64,000 nucleotides of DNA from Buchnera aphidicola (Nurudea yanoniella) (GCA_039829995.1 CP140036.1:496001-560000); one strand, 5' to 3'; numbered from the stretch's first letter, positions 37,243-48,101 are shown. Notes: generated by a model from the sequence alone, not told the origin. Translations and numbers: made by a program.

Positions 37243-38399
37243 ATGAAAAAAAAAACGTTTTTGGATTAACTTGTATTAGTTTTTGTTCATATTCCTTAAC
37301 AGGAGCATTGATTATTGTAACCGGGGTTATTTTAGGTAATGTATCTGAATATTTTCACGTATCTATCATTCAGATGAGCAATACTTTCACTTTATTAAAT
37401 GCTGGAATTTTAATTGCTATTTTTTTAAATTCATGGTTTATAAATATTATCTCGATAAAAAAACAGCTTATATTAGGATTTATATTTACAATAATATCAA
37501 TATATATGCTCATGTTTTATCATACACTTCAATCATTTTCTTTAAGTATATTTATATTAGGGATAGTAAGTGGACTAACTATGTCAATAGGAACCTTCTT
37601 AATTACCTATTTATATGAAGGAAATAAACGAGCTTCTATATTGCTACTCACTGATTCATGTTTTAGCATGTCAGGAATTATATTTCCTATAATTGCAACA
37701 TCTTTGATTTTTCATCATATTACATGGTATTGGATATATCCTTTAATAGGAATACTATATTTAATTATATTTATATTAGCAATAAACTTAAAATTTCCTA
37801 TATTATATTATAAAAAAAAGAAAAATAAAAATACAGAAACATGGAATATTTCTATTTTTTATTTATCGATATCAGCACTATTATATATATTAGGACAATT
37901 GAGTTTTATTTCATGGATTCCAGAATACATTGTGAAATCAATACATCTAGACATTACTCAAGCTGGAAAATTAGTTAGTAATTTTTGGATGTCATATATG
38001 ATAGGAATGTGGGCGTTTAGTTTCATATTAAAATATTTTGACTTAAAAAATATAATTATATATTTAACAGGAATATCTACTTTATTAATATACATGTTTA
38101 ACAATACATATAATTATAATTTACTCCAGTTAATAATTCTTTCTTTAGGTTTCTTTTCTAGTACTATTTATACTATTATAATTACATTAGCCTCGAGGGA
38201 AACAAAAAAACCTTCTCCCAAAATTATAAATTTTATTTTAACAAGCGGAACTATAGGAACTTTGTTAACATTTATAGTTACCGGACCAATAGTAAAAAAT
38301 TTCGGATTTATTTCAGCACTCATTACGTCCAATATATTATATGGACTAGTATTTGTCATATCAATATTATTAAACAATATAAAAAAAAGAGAACTTTAA
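37243..38399 (+). CDS. tsgA: TsgA-like MFS transporter, frame interrupted in an A10 tract
   Basis: The long frame from 37308 aligns with E. coli TsgA from residue about 22 on (IVTGVILGN, MSNTFTLLNAGILIAIFLN, SWIPEYIV, LVSNFWMSYMIGMWAFSFI), twelve membrane segments. The missing N-terminus lies upstream in another frame: ATG at 37243, ten A (37246-37255), then codons for VFGLTCISFCSYSLTGALI, which match the E. coli start. As written, translation from 37243 stops after eight codons; with 11 A it would give about 385 residues (E. coli 393). Polymerase slippage or a miscounted homopolymer would restore it. The substrate is unknown. It converges with trpS and overlaps its stop by four bases. Confidence 0.88.
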
Positions 38400-39397
38400 A
38401 TAAGTCCTATTTTATTTTTCACTGTTTTTAATAATTTATCAGCTTTAATACATGCTTGAGACGCACCATAATAAACTACTTCTTTTAAATAATCCTCTTG
38501 TTTTCTATAATAAAAATACGAAGATTGTAATTTACTTATCACATCAGATATAACTTCGATTATATCTGATTTAAATGCTTTATATGATTTTCCAGAAAAT
38601 TCTATCTCTAAATCAGAAATAGTTTTATTCGTCAAACTAGAAAAAATATTTAGTAAATTCGATATTCCTTTTTTATTTATCATGTCATAACGAATACTTG
38701 GTGGATCATTTGAATCAGTAACAGCCAACCTTATTTTTTTAGATATACTATTAATATCTTCTAATAAAAATATTACATTATTTTTATTAGAATCAGACTT
38801 AGACATTTTTCTCTCGAAATCTAATAATGACAAAATGTTAGAACTACTTTCTATCATATATTTTTCAGGGATAGTAAATATATTTCCATAACACGAATTA
38901 AATCTACGAGAAATTTTACGTACTAATTCTAGATGTTGGACTTGATCATATCCAATAGGAACTATATTAGTTTTATACAATAAAATATCCGAAGCCATTA
39001 AAATTGGATAATTTAATAAACCAGAATTAATATTCTTACTATGTTGAAGAGATTTTTTTTTAAATTGAGTCATCCGTGATAATTCTCCACAATAAGTATA
39101 ACATGTAAGTATCCAATGTAATTGAGTATGTTGATGAACGTTTGATTGAAGAAAAATAATACTTTTTTTTGGATCAACACCACATGCTAAATATAAAGCA
39201 ATAGTATCTAATATATTTTTTTTTAAATTTATCGATAAATAATGTGTAGTAATAGTATGTAAATCAGCAATACAATATAAACATCTATAATTATTTTGCA
39301 TTTTTTCCCAATGACGCATGACACCGATGTAATTTCCAATAGTTAATGGTCCAGAAGGTTGCATAGCACTAAATAAAACTTTTTTTGAATTCTTCAC
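38396..39397 (-). CDS. trpS: Tryptophanyl-tRNA synthetase
   Basis: 333 residues (334 in E. coli). Class I signatures are PSGPLTIGNYIG (the HIGH equivalent) near residue 14 and KMSKS near 198. The tryptophan-pocket region FLQSNVHQHTQLHW is present. It charges tRNA-Trp. trpS-rpe-aroB-aroK keep the E. coli order with gph, dam and damX lost. Confidence 0.97.
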   Translation of the reverse strand: MKNSKKVLFSAMQPSGPLTIGNYIGVMRHWEKMQNNYRCLYCIADLHTITTHYLSINLKKNILDTIALYLACGVDPKKSIIFLQSNVHQHTQLHWILTCYTYCGELSRMTQFKKKSLQHSKNINSGLLNYPILMASDILLYKTNIVPIGYDQVQHLELVRKISRRFNSCYGNIFTIPEKYMIESSSNILSLLDFERKMSKSDSNKNNVIFLLEDINSISKKIRLAVTDSNDPPSIRYDMINKKGISNLLNIFSSLTNKTISDLEIEFSGKSYKAFKSDIIEVISDVISKLQSSYFYYRKQEDYLKEVVYYGASQACIKADKLLKTVKNKIGLI

Positions 39398-39456
39398 TAT
39401 TTTATTCCAAAAAAATATTAAATATTTTTTAAATTATTAAAATTAATAATCATTGT

Positions 39457-40137
39457 TTATACAAAACAAATTTTTTCATTTAATTGAAGACGCATATCTT
39501 CAATAGTTTTTTTATAATCTTGTGATTCAAAAATAGCAGATCCAATAACAAAAATATTTACTCCGAAAGAAGCTACTTTTTTAAGATTATTCAAATTAAT
39601 GCCTCCATCTATTTCTAATAAAATTTTTTTATTACTATTATCTATTAATTTTCGTACTTTTAACAATTTTTCAAATGTAGTTGGTATAAACTTTTGTCCT
39701 GAAAATCCTGGATTAACAGACATCAATAAAATTATATCTAACTTGTCAATAATATGTGTTAAAACATTTAATGTAGTTGCAGGATTAATTCCAAGCCCTA
39801 CTTTACAACCTAAACTTTTAATTAAACTTAAAGATCTATCCAAATGTTTTGTAGATTCAGGATGAATAGTAATAAAATCTGCACCTGCTTCAGCAAAACG
39901 AATTATTAAATCATCTACTGGTTCTACCATAAGATGAACATCAATAATTGATTTAATACCGTAACGTCTAATAGATTTCAATACCATCGGTCCAAAACTT
40001 AAATTAGGAACATAATGATTATCCATGACATCAAAATGAATAATATCTCCTCCAGCTTGTAATACATTTTTTATATCTTCTCCCAATCGGGCAAAATTTG
40101 CAGATAAAATTGAAGGAGCCAACCACATGATTTTCAT
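39457..40137 (-). CDS. rpe: Ribulose-phosphate 3-epimerase
   Basis: 226 residues (225 in E. coli), a TIM barrel. APSILSANFARLGED, the metal ligands in HFDVMDNHYVPN and DVHLMV, and the phosphate-binding EIDGGIN and VIGSAIF are visible. It interconverts ribulose-5-P and xylulose-5-P in the pentose phosphate pathway, feeding erythrose-4-P to the aromatic pathway genes beside it. Confidence 0.97.
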   Translation of the reverse strand: MKIMWLAPSILSANFARLGEDIKNVLQAGGDIIHFDVMDNHYVPNLSFGPMVLKSIRRYGIKSIIDVHLMVEPVDDLIIRFAEAGADFITIHPESTKHLDRSLSLIKSLGCKVGLGINPATTLNVLTHIIDKLDIILLMSVNPGFSGQKFIPTTFEKLLKVRKLIDNSNKKILLEIDGGINLNNLKKVASFGVNIFVIGSAIFESQDYKKTIEDMRLQLNEKICFV

Positions 40138-40395
40138 TATTTTTCCTAAAATTTTTCCTCAATAATATACTATCTTTTAAACAATAAAAATATAAAATCT
40201 GATAGCATATTCTTTTTTTACAGTATAGCTTGTAAAAATATACGACTCGATGTTTTTAATTAATTAAATACTTGTTAAACTCTATAGTACAAATTTTTAA
40301 ATATTTGAAAATTTTAATCATCACTTCTTAAACAATAATAATTATTATTTAAAAATTAATTAATTTTTAAAATCGAACAAAATAAAAATAGCTAT

Positions 40396-41478
40396 TTAAC
40401 TACAATTATTAATCGCTGAAATTAATATGCTTTTCTTTACATTAGGATAAATTATAGATTTCCCTATAGAAACAGGTAATATTAATCTAATGACCTCTGA
40501 AAAAACCTTTTTATCTCTTAAAAAATATGAATAATAAGTATCAAAATTCATATTTTTTGGACCTGTCGTTGGTAAACCTATTTTCTTAATTAAATTAATA
40601 ATTCTGTACTTATCACATATATCTAACATGCCTAATAAAAAAGACGTTTCAGCTGCCATGATTATTCCAACTGCTACTGCTTCTCCATGCAACCATGTTC
40701 CATAGCCTAAATAAGTTTCAATTGCATGACCATATGTATGTCCTAAATTTAATAAAGCTCTAGAGCCATATTCTCTCTCATCTTGTTCTACAATTAATTT
40801 TTTAATTTTGCAACATTTTTGAATACAATATAACATCGTGTTTACATCTAATTCTAATATAAAATCAACATTATTTTCCAACCAAGAAAAAAAATCTCTA
40901 TCAAAAATAATTGCATATTTTATTACCTCAGCCATTCCCGATATTAATTGACTTCGAGGCAAAGTCGATAAAAAATCAAGATCAATAATAACTGAAGTTG
41001 GCTGCCAAAACGAACCAATCATATTTTTTCCAAGCGGATGATTAATGGATGTTTTTCCACCAATGGCAGCATCTACTTGAGACAATAAAGTAGTCGGGAT
41101 TTGTATAAATGGAACACCGCGTTGATAAACAGAAGCTACGAATCCAGTTATATCTCCAATAACTCCACCTCCTAATGCTATTAACGTAGTATCTCTTCCA
41201 TGAAATTTTTTTATTAATTCTGATATAATATCTTCCATAAAATTGATATTTTTAGTTTTTTCTCCATCAGGTAAAATAATAAAATCCTTTTTAATTTCAA
41301 ATTTATCTAAATAATGAAAAATATCATCTTTCCATATTTTAGATACTACATCATTAGTAATTAACATAACTTTATTTCCAGATTTCAAAGGAAATAACAT
41401 TTTTTCTCTCTTAAATACAGATGATCCAATTTTAATTTTATAAGTGCGATCATTTAAAGCTACTTCTAATGTTTTCAA
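40396..41478 (-). CDS. aroB: 3-dehydroquinate synthase
   Basis: 360 residues (362 in E. coli). The NAD-binding ALGGGVIGDITGFVAS, the substrate loop DAAIGGKTSINH and the zinc histidines in NLGHTYGHAIE and WLHGEAVAVG are all present. It converts DAHP to 3-dehydroquinate in the shikimate pathway. It follows aroK (43 bases between), so both are likely one operon on the minus strand. Confidence 0.97.
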   Translation of the reverse strand: MKTLEVALNDRTYKIKIGSSVFKREKMLFPLKSGNKVMLITNDVVSKIWKDDIFHYLDKFEIKKDFIILPDGEKTKNINFMEDIISELIKKFHGRDTTLIALGGGVIGDITGFVASVYQRGVPFIQIPTTLLSQVDAAIGGKTSINHPLGKNMIGSFWQPTSVIIDLDFLSTLPRSQLISGMAEVIKYAIIFDRDFFSWLENNVDFILELDVNTMLYCIQKCCKIKKLIVEQDEREYGSRALLNLGHTYGHAIETYLGYGTWLHGEAVAVGIIMAAETSFLLGMLDICDKYRIINLIKKIGLPTTGPKNMNFDTYYSYFLRDKKVFSEVIRLILPVSIGKSIIYPNVKKSILISAINNCS

Positions 41479-41521
41479 AATAAATATATCCTAAATTTTC
41501 ATAAAATCAAAAAATTGCATA

Positions 41522-42046
41522 TTAATTTTTATTTATCAAATTAATAATACGAAAAACTATTGCCTTAGCACTTTTTTCATCCATTTGTATAACTATATCT
41601 GCTATTTTTTCATATAAATGATTTCTTTTAACAGCTAATGATTCTAAAATAGTTTTTACAGGAACATCTTTTTTTTGTAACAAAGGCCTTTTTTTATCCT
41701 TTTGAGTTCGAACTAACTGTTTTTCTATTGTTGTTTCTAAATATACTACAATTCCACGAGATGATAATTTATTTCTAATTTCTTTTGATTCAATTGATCC
41801 TCCGCCTGTAGCTAATATAATTCCATGTTTATTTGTTAATTCACAAATTATTTTTTGTTCACGCAATCTAAAACCTATTTCACCTTCTATGTCAAATACC
41901 CAACTAATATCAGCACCAGTACATTTTTCAATTTCTTGATCAGAATCATAAAATTCCATATTTAATTGTTGTGCTAACTGACGACCAATAGTACTTTTAC
42001 CAGCGCCCATTGGACCAATTAAAAAAATATTACGTTTTTCTGCCAT
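41522..42046 (-). CDS. aroK: Shikimate kinase I
   Basis: 174 residues (173 in E. coli). The P-loop GPMGAGKSTIGRQL is at about 11-24, shikimate-binding DSDQEIE and FRLREQK follow, then ATGGGSIES and the LID region RPLLQKK. It phosphorylates shikimate with ATP. First gene of the aroK-aroB operon. Confidence 0.97.
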   Translation of the reverse strand: MAEKRNIFLIGPMGAGKSTIGRQLAQQLNMEFYDSDQEIEKCTGADISWVFDIEGEIGFRLREQKIICELTNKHGIILATGGGSIESKEIRNKLSSRGIVVYLETTIEKQLVRTQKDKKRPLLQKKDVPVKTILESLAVKRNHLYEKIADIVIQMDEKSAKAIVFRIINLINKN

Positions 42047-42656
42047 TTTTTTTTAATATTATTAAAATAATGTGTTAGTAACAACCATACACAGCTATTT
42101 TCACTGGATGGAAATGAAATAAATAATTTTATATTATTATAGAAAAAATTATTAAAATTAATTAATACTATAGTATACAATTTATATTAAATATAATATT
42201 GAATATTTTATAAAAAACCAAATAATTCAGCTCTTACTATAAAACTGTAGAATAGCATACAAAATGCTTTTATTTAATTCTAAAAAAATAAATTATTAAA
42301 TCTAAATAACATATAATTAATAAACAATACATGAAAAATTATAGTATTCTAAAAGTTATATAATCTATAAATATATAGATGTTTACTTGCAATAATTAAA
42401 AAAATATTATAAAAGTTAGAGATACATAAAACTATAAATTTTTTTATGTAACAATATATATTGTTTGAATCTTCGGTCAGCAATTATATATCATACAAAA
42501 ATACAACTTAAACATTTACCAATTGCAATTTACATATTATATATTAAAACTAAAATATTCTAAAAAAATTAAAAAAACGTTTTTAATTTTTAAAATTTAC
42601 TATAAACTGTGCATACATTAAAAAATTTATGTGAATTTTTAAAAATTTTTTATAAC
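42047..42656. other. Gene-free AT-rich spacer upstream of aroK and tRNA-Ser
   Basis: About 610 bases between two divergent genes with no reading frame or hairpin that I can support. In E. coli aroK is preceded by the hof genes and mrcA, which are lost. Presumably contains the aroK and tRNA promoters. Confidence 0.5.
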
Positions 42657-42741
42657 GGTGAGATGTCTGAGAGGTTTAAAGAGCACGCCTGGAAAGTGTG
42701 TATACGACAACGTATCAAGGGTTCGAATCCCTTTCTCACCA
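42657..42741 (+). tRNA. tRNA-Ser (anticodon GGA)
   Basis: An 85-base class II tRNA closely matching E. coli tRNA-Ser(GGA). The acceptor GGTGAGA pairs with TCTCACC, the anticodon loop carries GGA in CCTGGAAAG, and the long variable arm is TGTATACGACAACGTATC-like. The T arm has GGTTCGAATCC. Discriminator A; CCA is not encoded. It reads UCU and UCC. Confidence 0.96.
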
Positions 42742-42839
42742 TGAAAATTTATTATTTTTCTACATGTTAAAATTAAACATTTCAAATATTTTACTTTCAT
42801 ACTATCGCTTATTGTAAATTTAATACGACTATTGAATAT

Positions 42840-43550
42840 TTAATCTTCTAAAAGAACTGATTCTAACGCAATTCGAATCATATTATCTAAACTTGATTCT
42901 CTATCTTTAAAACTGATTTGTATTTTTTTTGAAATATGATCAGAAACTGTACAAATTGATGCTGATTGTATTCCAAATTCTGAAGATAAACTATATAATC
43001 CAGCAGTTTCCATTTCTATACCTAAAATGTTAAATTTTTTTATATCCGATAAAACTTCATTGTCATGATAAAATGAATCCGTTGTAAAAAAACTCCCTAC
43101 ATTAACTTTAATTCCCAAATTTTTTGAAGAAACCACTAAATTGTGAACTAAATTAAAATTTGCAACAGCAGAAAAATCATTATCATGAAAGCGTAATCTA
43201 TTTATTTTAGAATCAGTTGACGCTCCTAAACCAATAATAAGATCATTAACATTGATATCTTTACAAATAGTACCACAAGTACCAATACGAATAATTTTTT
43301 TTACATTATACTCTGTAATTAATTCTTGAACATAAATAATGCACGAAGGTATTCCAATCCCATGACTCATTATAGAAACACGTTTTCCTTTATAAGTTCC
43401 AGTAAAACCTAACATCGCACGAACATTGGTAACTTCTACAGCATTTTTTAAATAATTTTTGGCAATGTACTTCGCTCGAATAGGATCACCCGGCATAAGA
43501 ACAAAATCAGAAAAATCTCCTTTTTTTGCATTAATATGAGAAGTTGACAT
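42840..43550 (-). CDS. deoD: Purine nucleoside phosphorylase DeoD
   Basis: Start set at the ATG at 43550 (MSTSHINAKKGDFSDFVLMP), which matches E. coli MATPHINAEMGDF; GGAAAA precedes it. This gives 236 residues (239 in E. coli). GDPIRAKYIA, GMGIPS-like SHGIGIPSCIIY, GTCGT and the late VSDH motif (catalytic Asp) are present. It splits purine nucleosides to bases plus ribose-1-P. It follows deoB, as in the E. coli deo operon; deoC and deoA are missing. Confidence 0.95.
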   Translation of the reverse strand: MSTSHINAKKGDFSDFVLMPGDPIRAKYIAKNYLKNAVEVTNVRAMLGFTGTYKGKRVSIMSHGIGIPSCIIYVQELITEYNVKKIIRIGTCGTICKDINVNDLIIGLGASTDSKINRLRFHDNDFSAVANFNLVHNLVVSSKNLGIKVNVGSFFTTDSFYHDNEVLSDIKKFNILGIEMETAGLYSLSSEFGIQSASICTVSDHISKKIQISFKDRESSLDNMIRIALESVLLED

Positions 43551-43599
43551 ATGTTTTCCTATTGTTTTAACGTACTTATAATAAAAATTACAATCAAAT

Positions 43600-44835
43600 T
43601 TATCGTTTACAAAACATTGATTTTCCAAATCGCATTGGAGATAAATCAAAATATTTTGCTAATGTTTGAGCTATATCTGAAAAAGTATTACGATGACCTA
43701 AAAATTTCGGTTTAATAGTAGGCCAATAAAATAATATTGGAATATTTTCTCTCGTATGATCAGTACCTACCCAAGTTGGATCACATCCATGATCAGCAGT
43801 AATGATTAAAACATCATCTTTTTGTATTAATTTTAATAACTTTGGTAAATGAAAATCAAACCACTCCAATCCCCGAGCATATCCAGAGACATCACGCCTA
43901 TGACCCCACAAAGAATCAAAATCTACAAAATTTACAAAAACAATAGTATTGTGCTGTGATTTTTTTATCTCACATAAAGTTGAATGAAACAATTGTTTTA
44001 AACCTACAGAATGTACCTGTTTAGTAATTCCCTCTCCTGCATAAATATCTGAAATTTTTCCTATAGAAATTACTTTTCCTGATTTTTCTTTTATTAATTT
44101 ATCCATAATTGTTATATCATGAGGTTTTACTGAGAAATCTTTCCGATTTCCGGTTCTCTTAAAACTTAGTTTATCACCACCAATAAAAGGTCTAGCGATG
44201 ACTCTACAAATATTGATTTTTTCTGAATTTAATATTTTCCTAATAGAAATACAAACTTCATATAATTTTTCTAACCCAAAATATTTTTCATGACAAGCAA
44301 CTTGAAATACCGAATCAATAGAAGTATAAAAAATAGGTTTTCCTGTTTTTATATGTTCCTCTCCAAAACTTTCTAATATAGAAGTGCCTGAAGAATGACA
44401 ATTGCCAAGAAATCCAGATAAATTACATTTATCAACAATTTTGTTAAGTATAAATTTCGGAAAACTATTATATTTACTTTTGAAATAATCCCAATTATAT
44501 AAAACAGGCACTCCAGCTATTTCCCAATGACCTGAAGATGTATCTTTTCCTGATGATATTTCACTGGCATAAGCATAACTTCCTAATATAGATTTATTTG
44601 TATTTTGAACTCTAAATATTTTTCTTCCTATTGATTCATTTGCAGCACTAACTAATCCAAGAGACGTTAAATTAGGTATATTTAAAGGGCCTTTTCTACC
44701 AACATTAGCTTTTCCTAAATAACAAAATTTAACTATATTTCCAAATGTATTAGCACCTACATCATTAAACATATGCGCATCACTCGTTGAACCAATTCCA
44801 AGAGAATCCAAAACTACAATAAATGCGCGTTTCAT
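43600..44835 (-). CDS. deoB: Phosphopentomutase
   Basis: Start set at the ATG at 44835 (MKRAFIVVLDSLGIGSTSDA) with GGAG eight bases upstream, giving 411 residues (407 in E. coli). Metal-binding residues of the alkaline-phosphatase-like fold are visible in VLDSLGIG, SSGKDTSSGHWE, TADHGCDPTW and DHTRENIP. It converts ribose-1-P to ribose-5-P. The frame from 44937 adds 34 residues without homology. Confidence 0.96.
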   Translation of the reverse strand: MKRAFIVVLDSLGIGSTSDAHMFNDVGANTFGNIVKFCYLGKANVGRKGPLNIPNLTSLGLVSAANESIGRKIFRVQNTNKSILGSYAYASEISSGKDTSSGHWEIAGVPVLYNWDYFKSKYNSFPKFILNKIVDKCNLSGFLGNCHSSGTSILESFGEEHIKTGKPIFYTSIDSVFQVACHEKYFGLEKLYEVCISIRKILNSEKINICRVIARPFIGGDKLSFKRTGNRKDFSVKPHDITIMDKLIKEKSGKVISIGKISDIYAGEGITKQVHSVGLKQLFHSTLCEIKKSQHNTIVFVNFVDFDSLWGHRRDVSGYARGLEWFDFHLPKLLKLIQKDDVLIITADHGCDPTWVGTDHTRENIPILFYWPTIKPKFLGHRNTFSDIAQTLAKYFDLSPMRFGKSMFCKR

Positions 44836-44937
44836 AAAAATCTCCATATTGAAATCTAAAAAACTTTTTAAATAAAATTTACTAAATATACAAATATTAA
44901 AATACTGATTTTTTAAAAATTCATATATTACATTCAC

Positions 44938-45260
44938 TCACATCTTACAATATCAAATATAAAATTTAAGATTTCGATCATTATTAAAACTTTAAAAATA
45001 CAAAAATATTTCATGGTTTTTAAATAAATATTATACAAGATTCGAAATTATAAATTTCTTATTTATTATAATATAAAAAATTTGTCTTAAAAGTTTTTTA
45101 AATATGAAATATAAAACTCTCTCATTATTTCGACGAAAAATTTAATTAATTAATTCATATAATGCTATATGTTAATTTAATTTTATTAAAAAATTCATAA
45201 ATAAAAGTTAATTTTCATAGAATCATTTCATAGTAAATAAAACTTTAACAAAGCTATTAC
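44938..45260. other. Spacer between deoB and the ansA remnant
   Basis: About 320 bases, A/T-rich. Nothing recognisable in either strand. It would contain the deoB-deoD promoter and the former ansA promoter. Confidence 0.45.
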
Positions 45261-46258
45261 ATGTGTGAAAATCTATATATATATTTTATACCGAGGGTAT
45301 AATTGGTATAAAAATTACTATATTATGGATATATTCCTATTTCAAGAAATTTGCAAAAACAACTTATCAACGTTCCAGATTTATAAAAATCTGAAATACT
45401 GTTTTTACTATTAATGAATATAAACTCTTAATTAATTCTTCTAACATAAACACGATAGAATGGACAATTCTATCAAAAAATATTTATAAAAACTATAAAA
45501 AATAATAAATTAATTATTTTTCATGGAACAGATACTATGGTATATACTGCTTCAATAATATCATACGCATTAAAAAATTTAAAAAAACCAGTGATTATAA
45601 CTAGCTTAAAAATTCCACTATTTGAATGTCAATCTTATGGAAAACAAAATTTATTAAATTCGTTATTCATAACTACACATTATCTTATATCTGAAGTTAC
45701 TGTTTTATTTACTAAAAAATGATATCGTAAAAATCAAACAAAAAATTTTATGTAAATGAATTAAATATTTTTGCATCACTAAATTTTAATATATTGTTAG
45801 AAATAAAAATGTCAATTGAATATCCTTATCCAACTAAAGTTAAAAACAAACATAAAAAATTTAAAATTAATTCTATAATATAAAAGTCTATTAAAAGAGT
45901 AACTATTCACGATAGTATTTCCGGAAAAACTACATACACTTTTCTTAAACAATCTGTAAAATCTATAATTTTATGTTCCTATGACATAAAAAATGCACTA
46001 TAAAATAAGAAATTTATAAATTTTGTAAACTATGTCTACAAAATAACGCAATAATAGTAAATTTAAGCTAATGCATTTCAGGAATAGTAAACATATATAG
46101 ATATACAAAAGAAAATTCTCTTGCAAATATAGGAGTAATTAGTGGTTACGATTTAAAAATAGAAGAAGCATTAAAAAAAAAATCTATATCTTTATTTAAT
46201 AAAAATTTAAACAGCACATATATAAAAATGTAAAAATCTAAAAAGTGAACTAACTAAA
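45261..46258 (+). pseudogene. ansA: Decayed cytoplasmic L-asparaginase I
   Basis: Several frames in order match E. coli AnsA: KSIYIFYTEGIIGI near 45268-45310 (normally YTGGTIGM), GYIPISRNLQKQL at about 45326-45365, and FHGTDTMVYTASIIS from 45520. KPVIITSLKIPL with LLNSLFITTHYLISEVTV follows, then VTIHDSISGKTTYTFLKQSVK near 45900 and ENSLANIGVISGYDLKIEEA near 46110. They are broken by stops and shifts throughout. The first catalytic Thr is lost, while the HGTDT motif survives. The gene would have hydrolysed asparagine to aspartate. It is about full length but clearly inactive. Confidence 0.9.
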
Positions 46259-46317
46259 ATAATCGAATAGTAACTTAGTTACTTACAGTTATTTAATTAA
46301 TTTATAAATATTTAGTG

Positions 46318-46893
46318 TTAATAATAAGAATGATCACCCTGATAATGATCAGTAACATCATATACACCCTTTAATTCAGGAAACTGATCTAATAATTGAT
46401 ATTCTATTCCTTTTTTTAAAGTATGTCCTACCATAGAACATCCATTGCATCCCCCAAAAAATCTAAGAGTGACATATCCAGATTGAGTAATATTTACTAA
46501 ACATACTTTTCCTCCATGCAAAGAAAGTTTAGGATTAATATTCGTATGCAAAAAATTTTCTACTTTTTTCGTTAAAAATATATCTTTATGTACAATAATT
46601 TTTTTTGCATAAGGAGCCAATAAAGTTAATTGAGAATGACAATCTTCTATAATAAGATCAATTTTTGCAGATTTTAAATATGGCATACTAATATTGTCAA
46701 TATATAAATTAAAATTATCATACTTAAATTCAACATCTGCATGTGTTACATCTTTGGGATAACAAAAAGATACTCCACACTTTGCAATTGGCGTTCCAGG
46801 ACAATTTACAAAAACTCTAATATGAGTATTTTTTTTTTGTTGAGCAATTAAATCAATGAAATGATTTTGTGCTGCTTTAGATATATTAATCAT
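46318..46893 (-). CDS. nfuA: Fe-S biogenesis protein NfuA
   Basis: 191 residues as in E. coli. The N-terminal half is an A-type-like domain without its cysteines. The C-terminal NFU domain has GGCNGCSM with the cluster cysteines C149 and C152, the same numbers as E. coli. It carries 4Fe-4S clusters to target enzymes such as LeuC and MutY, both encoded in this window. It lies beside bioH as in E. coli, with gntX lost. Confidence 0.96.
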   Translation of the reverse strand: MINISKAAQNHFIDLIAQQKKNTHIRVFVNCPGTPIAKCGVSFCYPKDVTHADVEFKYDNFNLYIDNISMPYLKSAKIDLIIEDCHSQLTLLAPYAKKIIVHKDIFLTKKVENFLHTNINPKLSLHGGKVCLVNITQSGYVTLRFFGGCNGCSMVGHTLKKGIEYQLLDQFPELKGVYDVTDHYQGDHSYY

Positions 46894-47152
46894 ATAATAA
46901 ACTCAAATATTTAATTATTAAAATATTTTTAAAATACTTCTTTATTAAATAAACATAATTGTAAAGATATTTAATAACTTAGACACAATTCTATTTTAAT
47001 TATAAAAATAATATAGTCAAATAAAAATAAACATGTTTACATAAAATAATACTATACACTAATTTAAAAAAAATTTTCATTATATTGAAATTTTATAATT
47101 TTTAAACATTTATATTTGTTTATGTTAAAATAATATTTAAAAATTATTTGTA

Positions 47153-47935
47153 ATGTTCATGACAAAATTTCAGTGGATTACGTTAGGAAATGGAAAAGAA
47201 AATTTAATTTTAATACATGGATGGGGATTTAATTCGACTATTTGGAATATATTGTTACCTAAACTCAAAATAAATTTTAAAATTCATTTAGTAGATTTAC
47301 CTGGATTCGGAATCAACAACCAATTAAAATTTAAAAATCTAAATAATACAGCTAAATTTTTAGAAAAATATATACCTGATGATTCTATATTATTAGGTTG
47401 GTCAATGGGAGGATTAATTGTAAACAAAATTGCAATCCTATATCCACAAAAAGTTAAAGGAATTATTAATGTTGCTTCGTCACCATGCTTTATTAAAAAA
47501 AAGAACTGGCCAGGAATATCTAAAAAAATTTTATATAAATTCTATTATAAATTAAATGTAAACTATCAACAAACAATTTTAGATTTTATAACTCTACAAA
47601 TCACAAATTCAAAACATTTTAATGTAAAAATGCATATTTTAAAAGGCCTGATTTCATACCAAAGAAAACCTAGTGCCCTGACTTTAAAAAAAGGACTTAA
47701 ATTAATTTGTTCATCAGATTTAAGAAAAGAAATTTGTAAAATTAAAATTCCTTTTCTAAGAATATATGGATATCTAGATATACTAGTTCCGAAAGAAATA
47801 TCTAAGATATTAGATACACACAGTTTAAAAACAAAATCTATAATAATGAGATTTTCTTCTCATGCTCCTTTTATTTCTGAAACATATAAATTTTGTTCTA
47901 TAATACTTAGATTTGTTAAAAATCTTAATATCTAA
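47153..47935 (+). CDS. bioH: Pimeloyl-ACP methyl ester esterase BioH
   Basis: An alpha/beta hydrolase of 260 residues (256 in E. coli). LIHGWGFNSTIW forms the oxyanion region, GWSMGG carries the nucleophile S84, YGYLDILVP the Asp and SSHAPF the His. NVASSPCF is a BioH-specific stretch. It frees pimeloyl-ACP from its methyl ester in biotin synthesis. Met1 or Met3 could be the start. No other bio gene is in this window, so whether the pathway is complete cannot be told here. Confidence 0.92.
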   Translation: MFMTKFQWITLGNGKENLILIHGWGFNSTIWNILLPKLKINFKIHLVDLPGFGINNQLKFKNLNNTAKFLEKYIPDDSILLGWSMGGLIVNKIAILYPQKVKGIINVASSPCFIKKKNWPGISKKILYKFYYKLNVNYQQTILDFITLQITNSKHFNVKMHILKGLISYQRKPSALTLKKGLKLICSSDLRKEICKIKIPFLRIYGYLDILVPKEISKILDTHSLKTKSIIMRFSSHAPFISETYKFCSIILRFVKNLNI

Positions 47936-48101
47936 TATAAAAACTTTAACAACTAAACTAGTTTACTCTATTAAATAAAAAAATATTATTAAAAAATATA
48001 TATTTATAAAACCTAATAAAACATAAAAATATTTAAATTTAATATACTAAAACTGAAAAGTTTAACGTATTATTTCTTTGTTACGTCTCGTTATAACTTA
48101 C

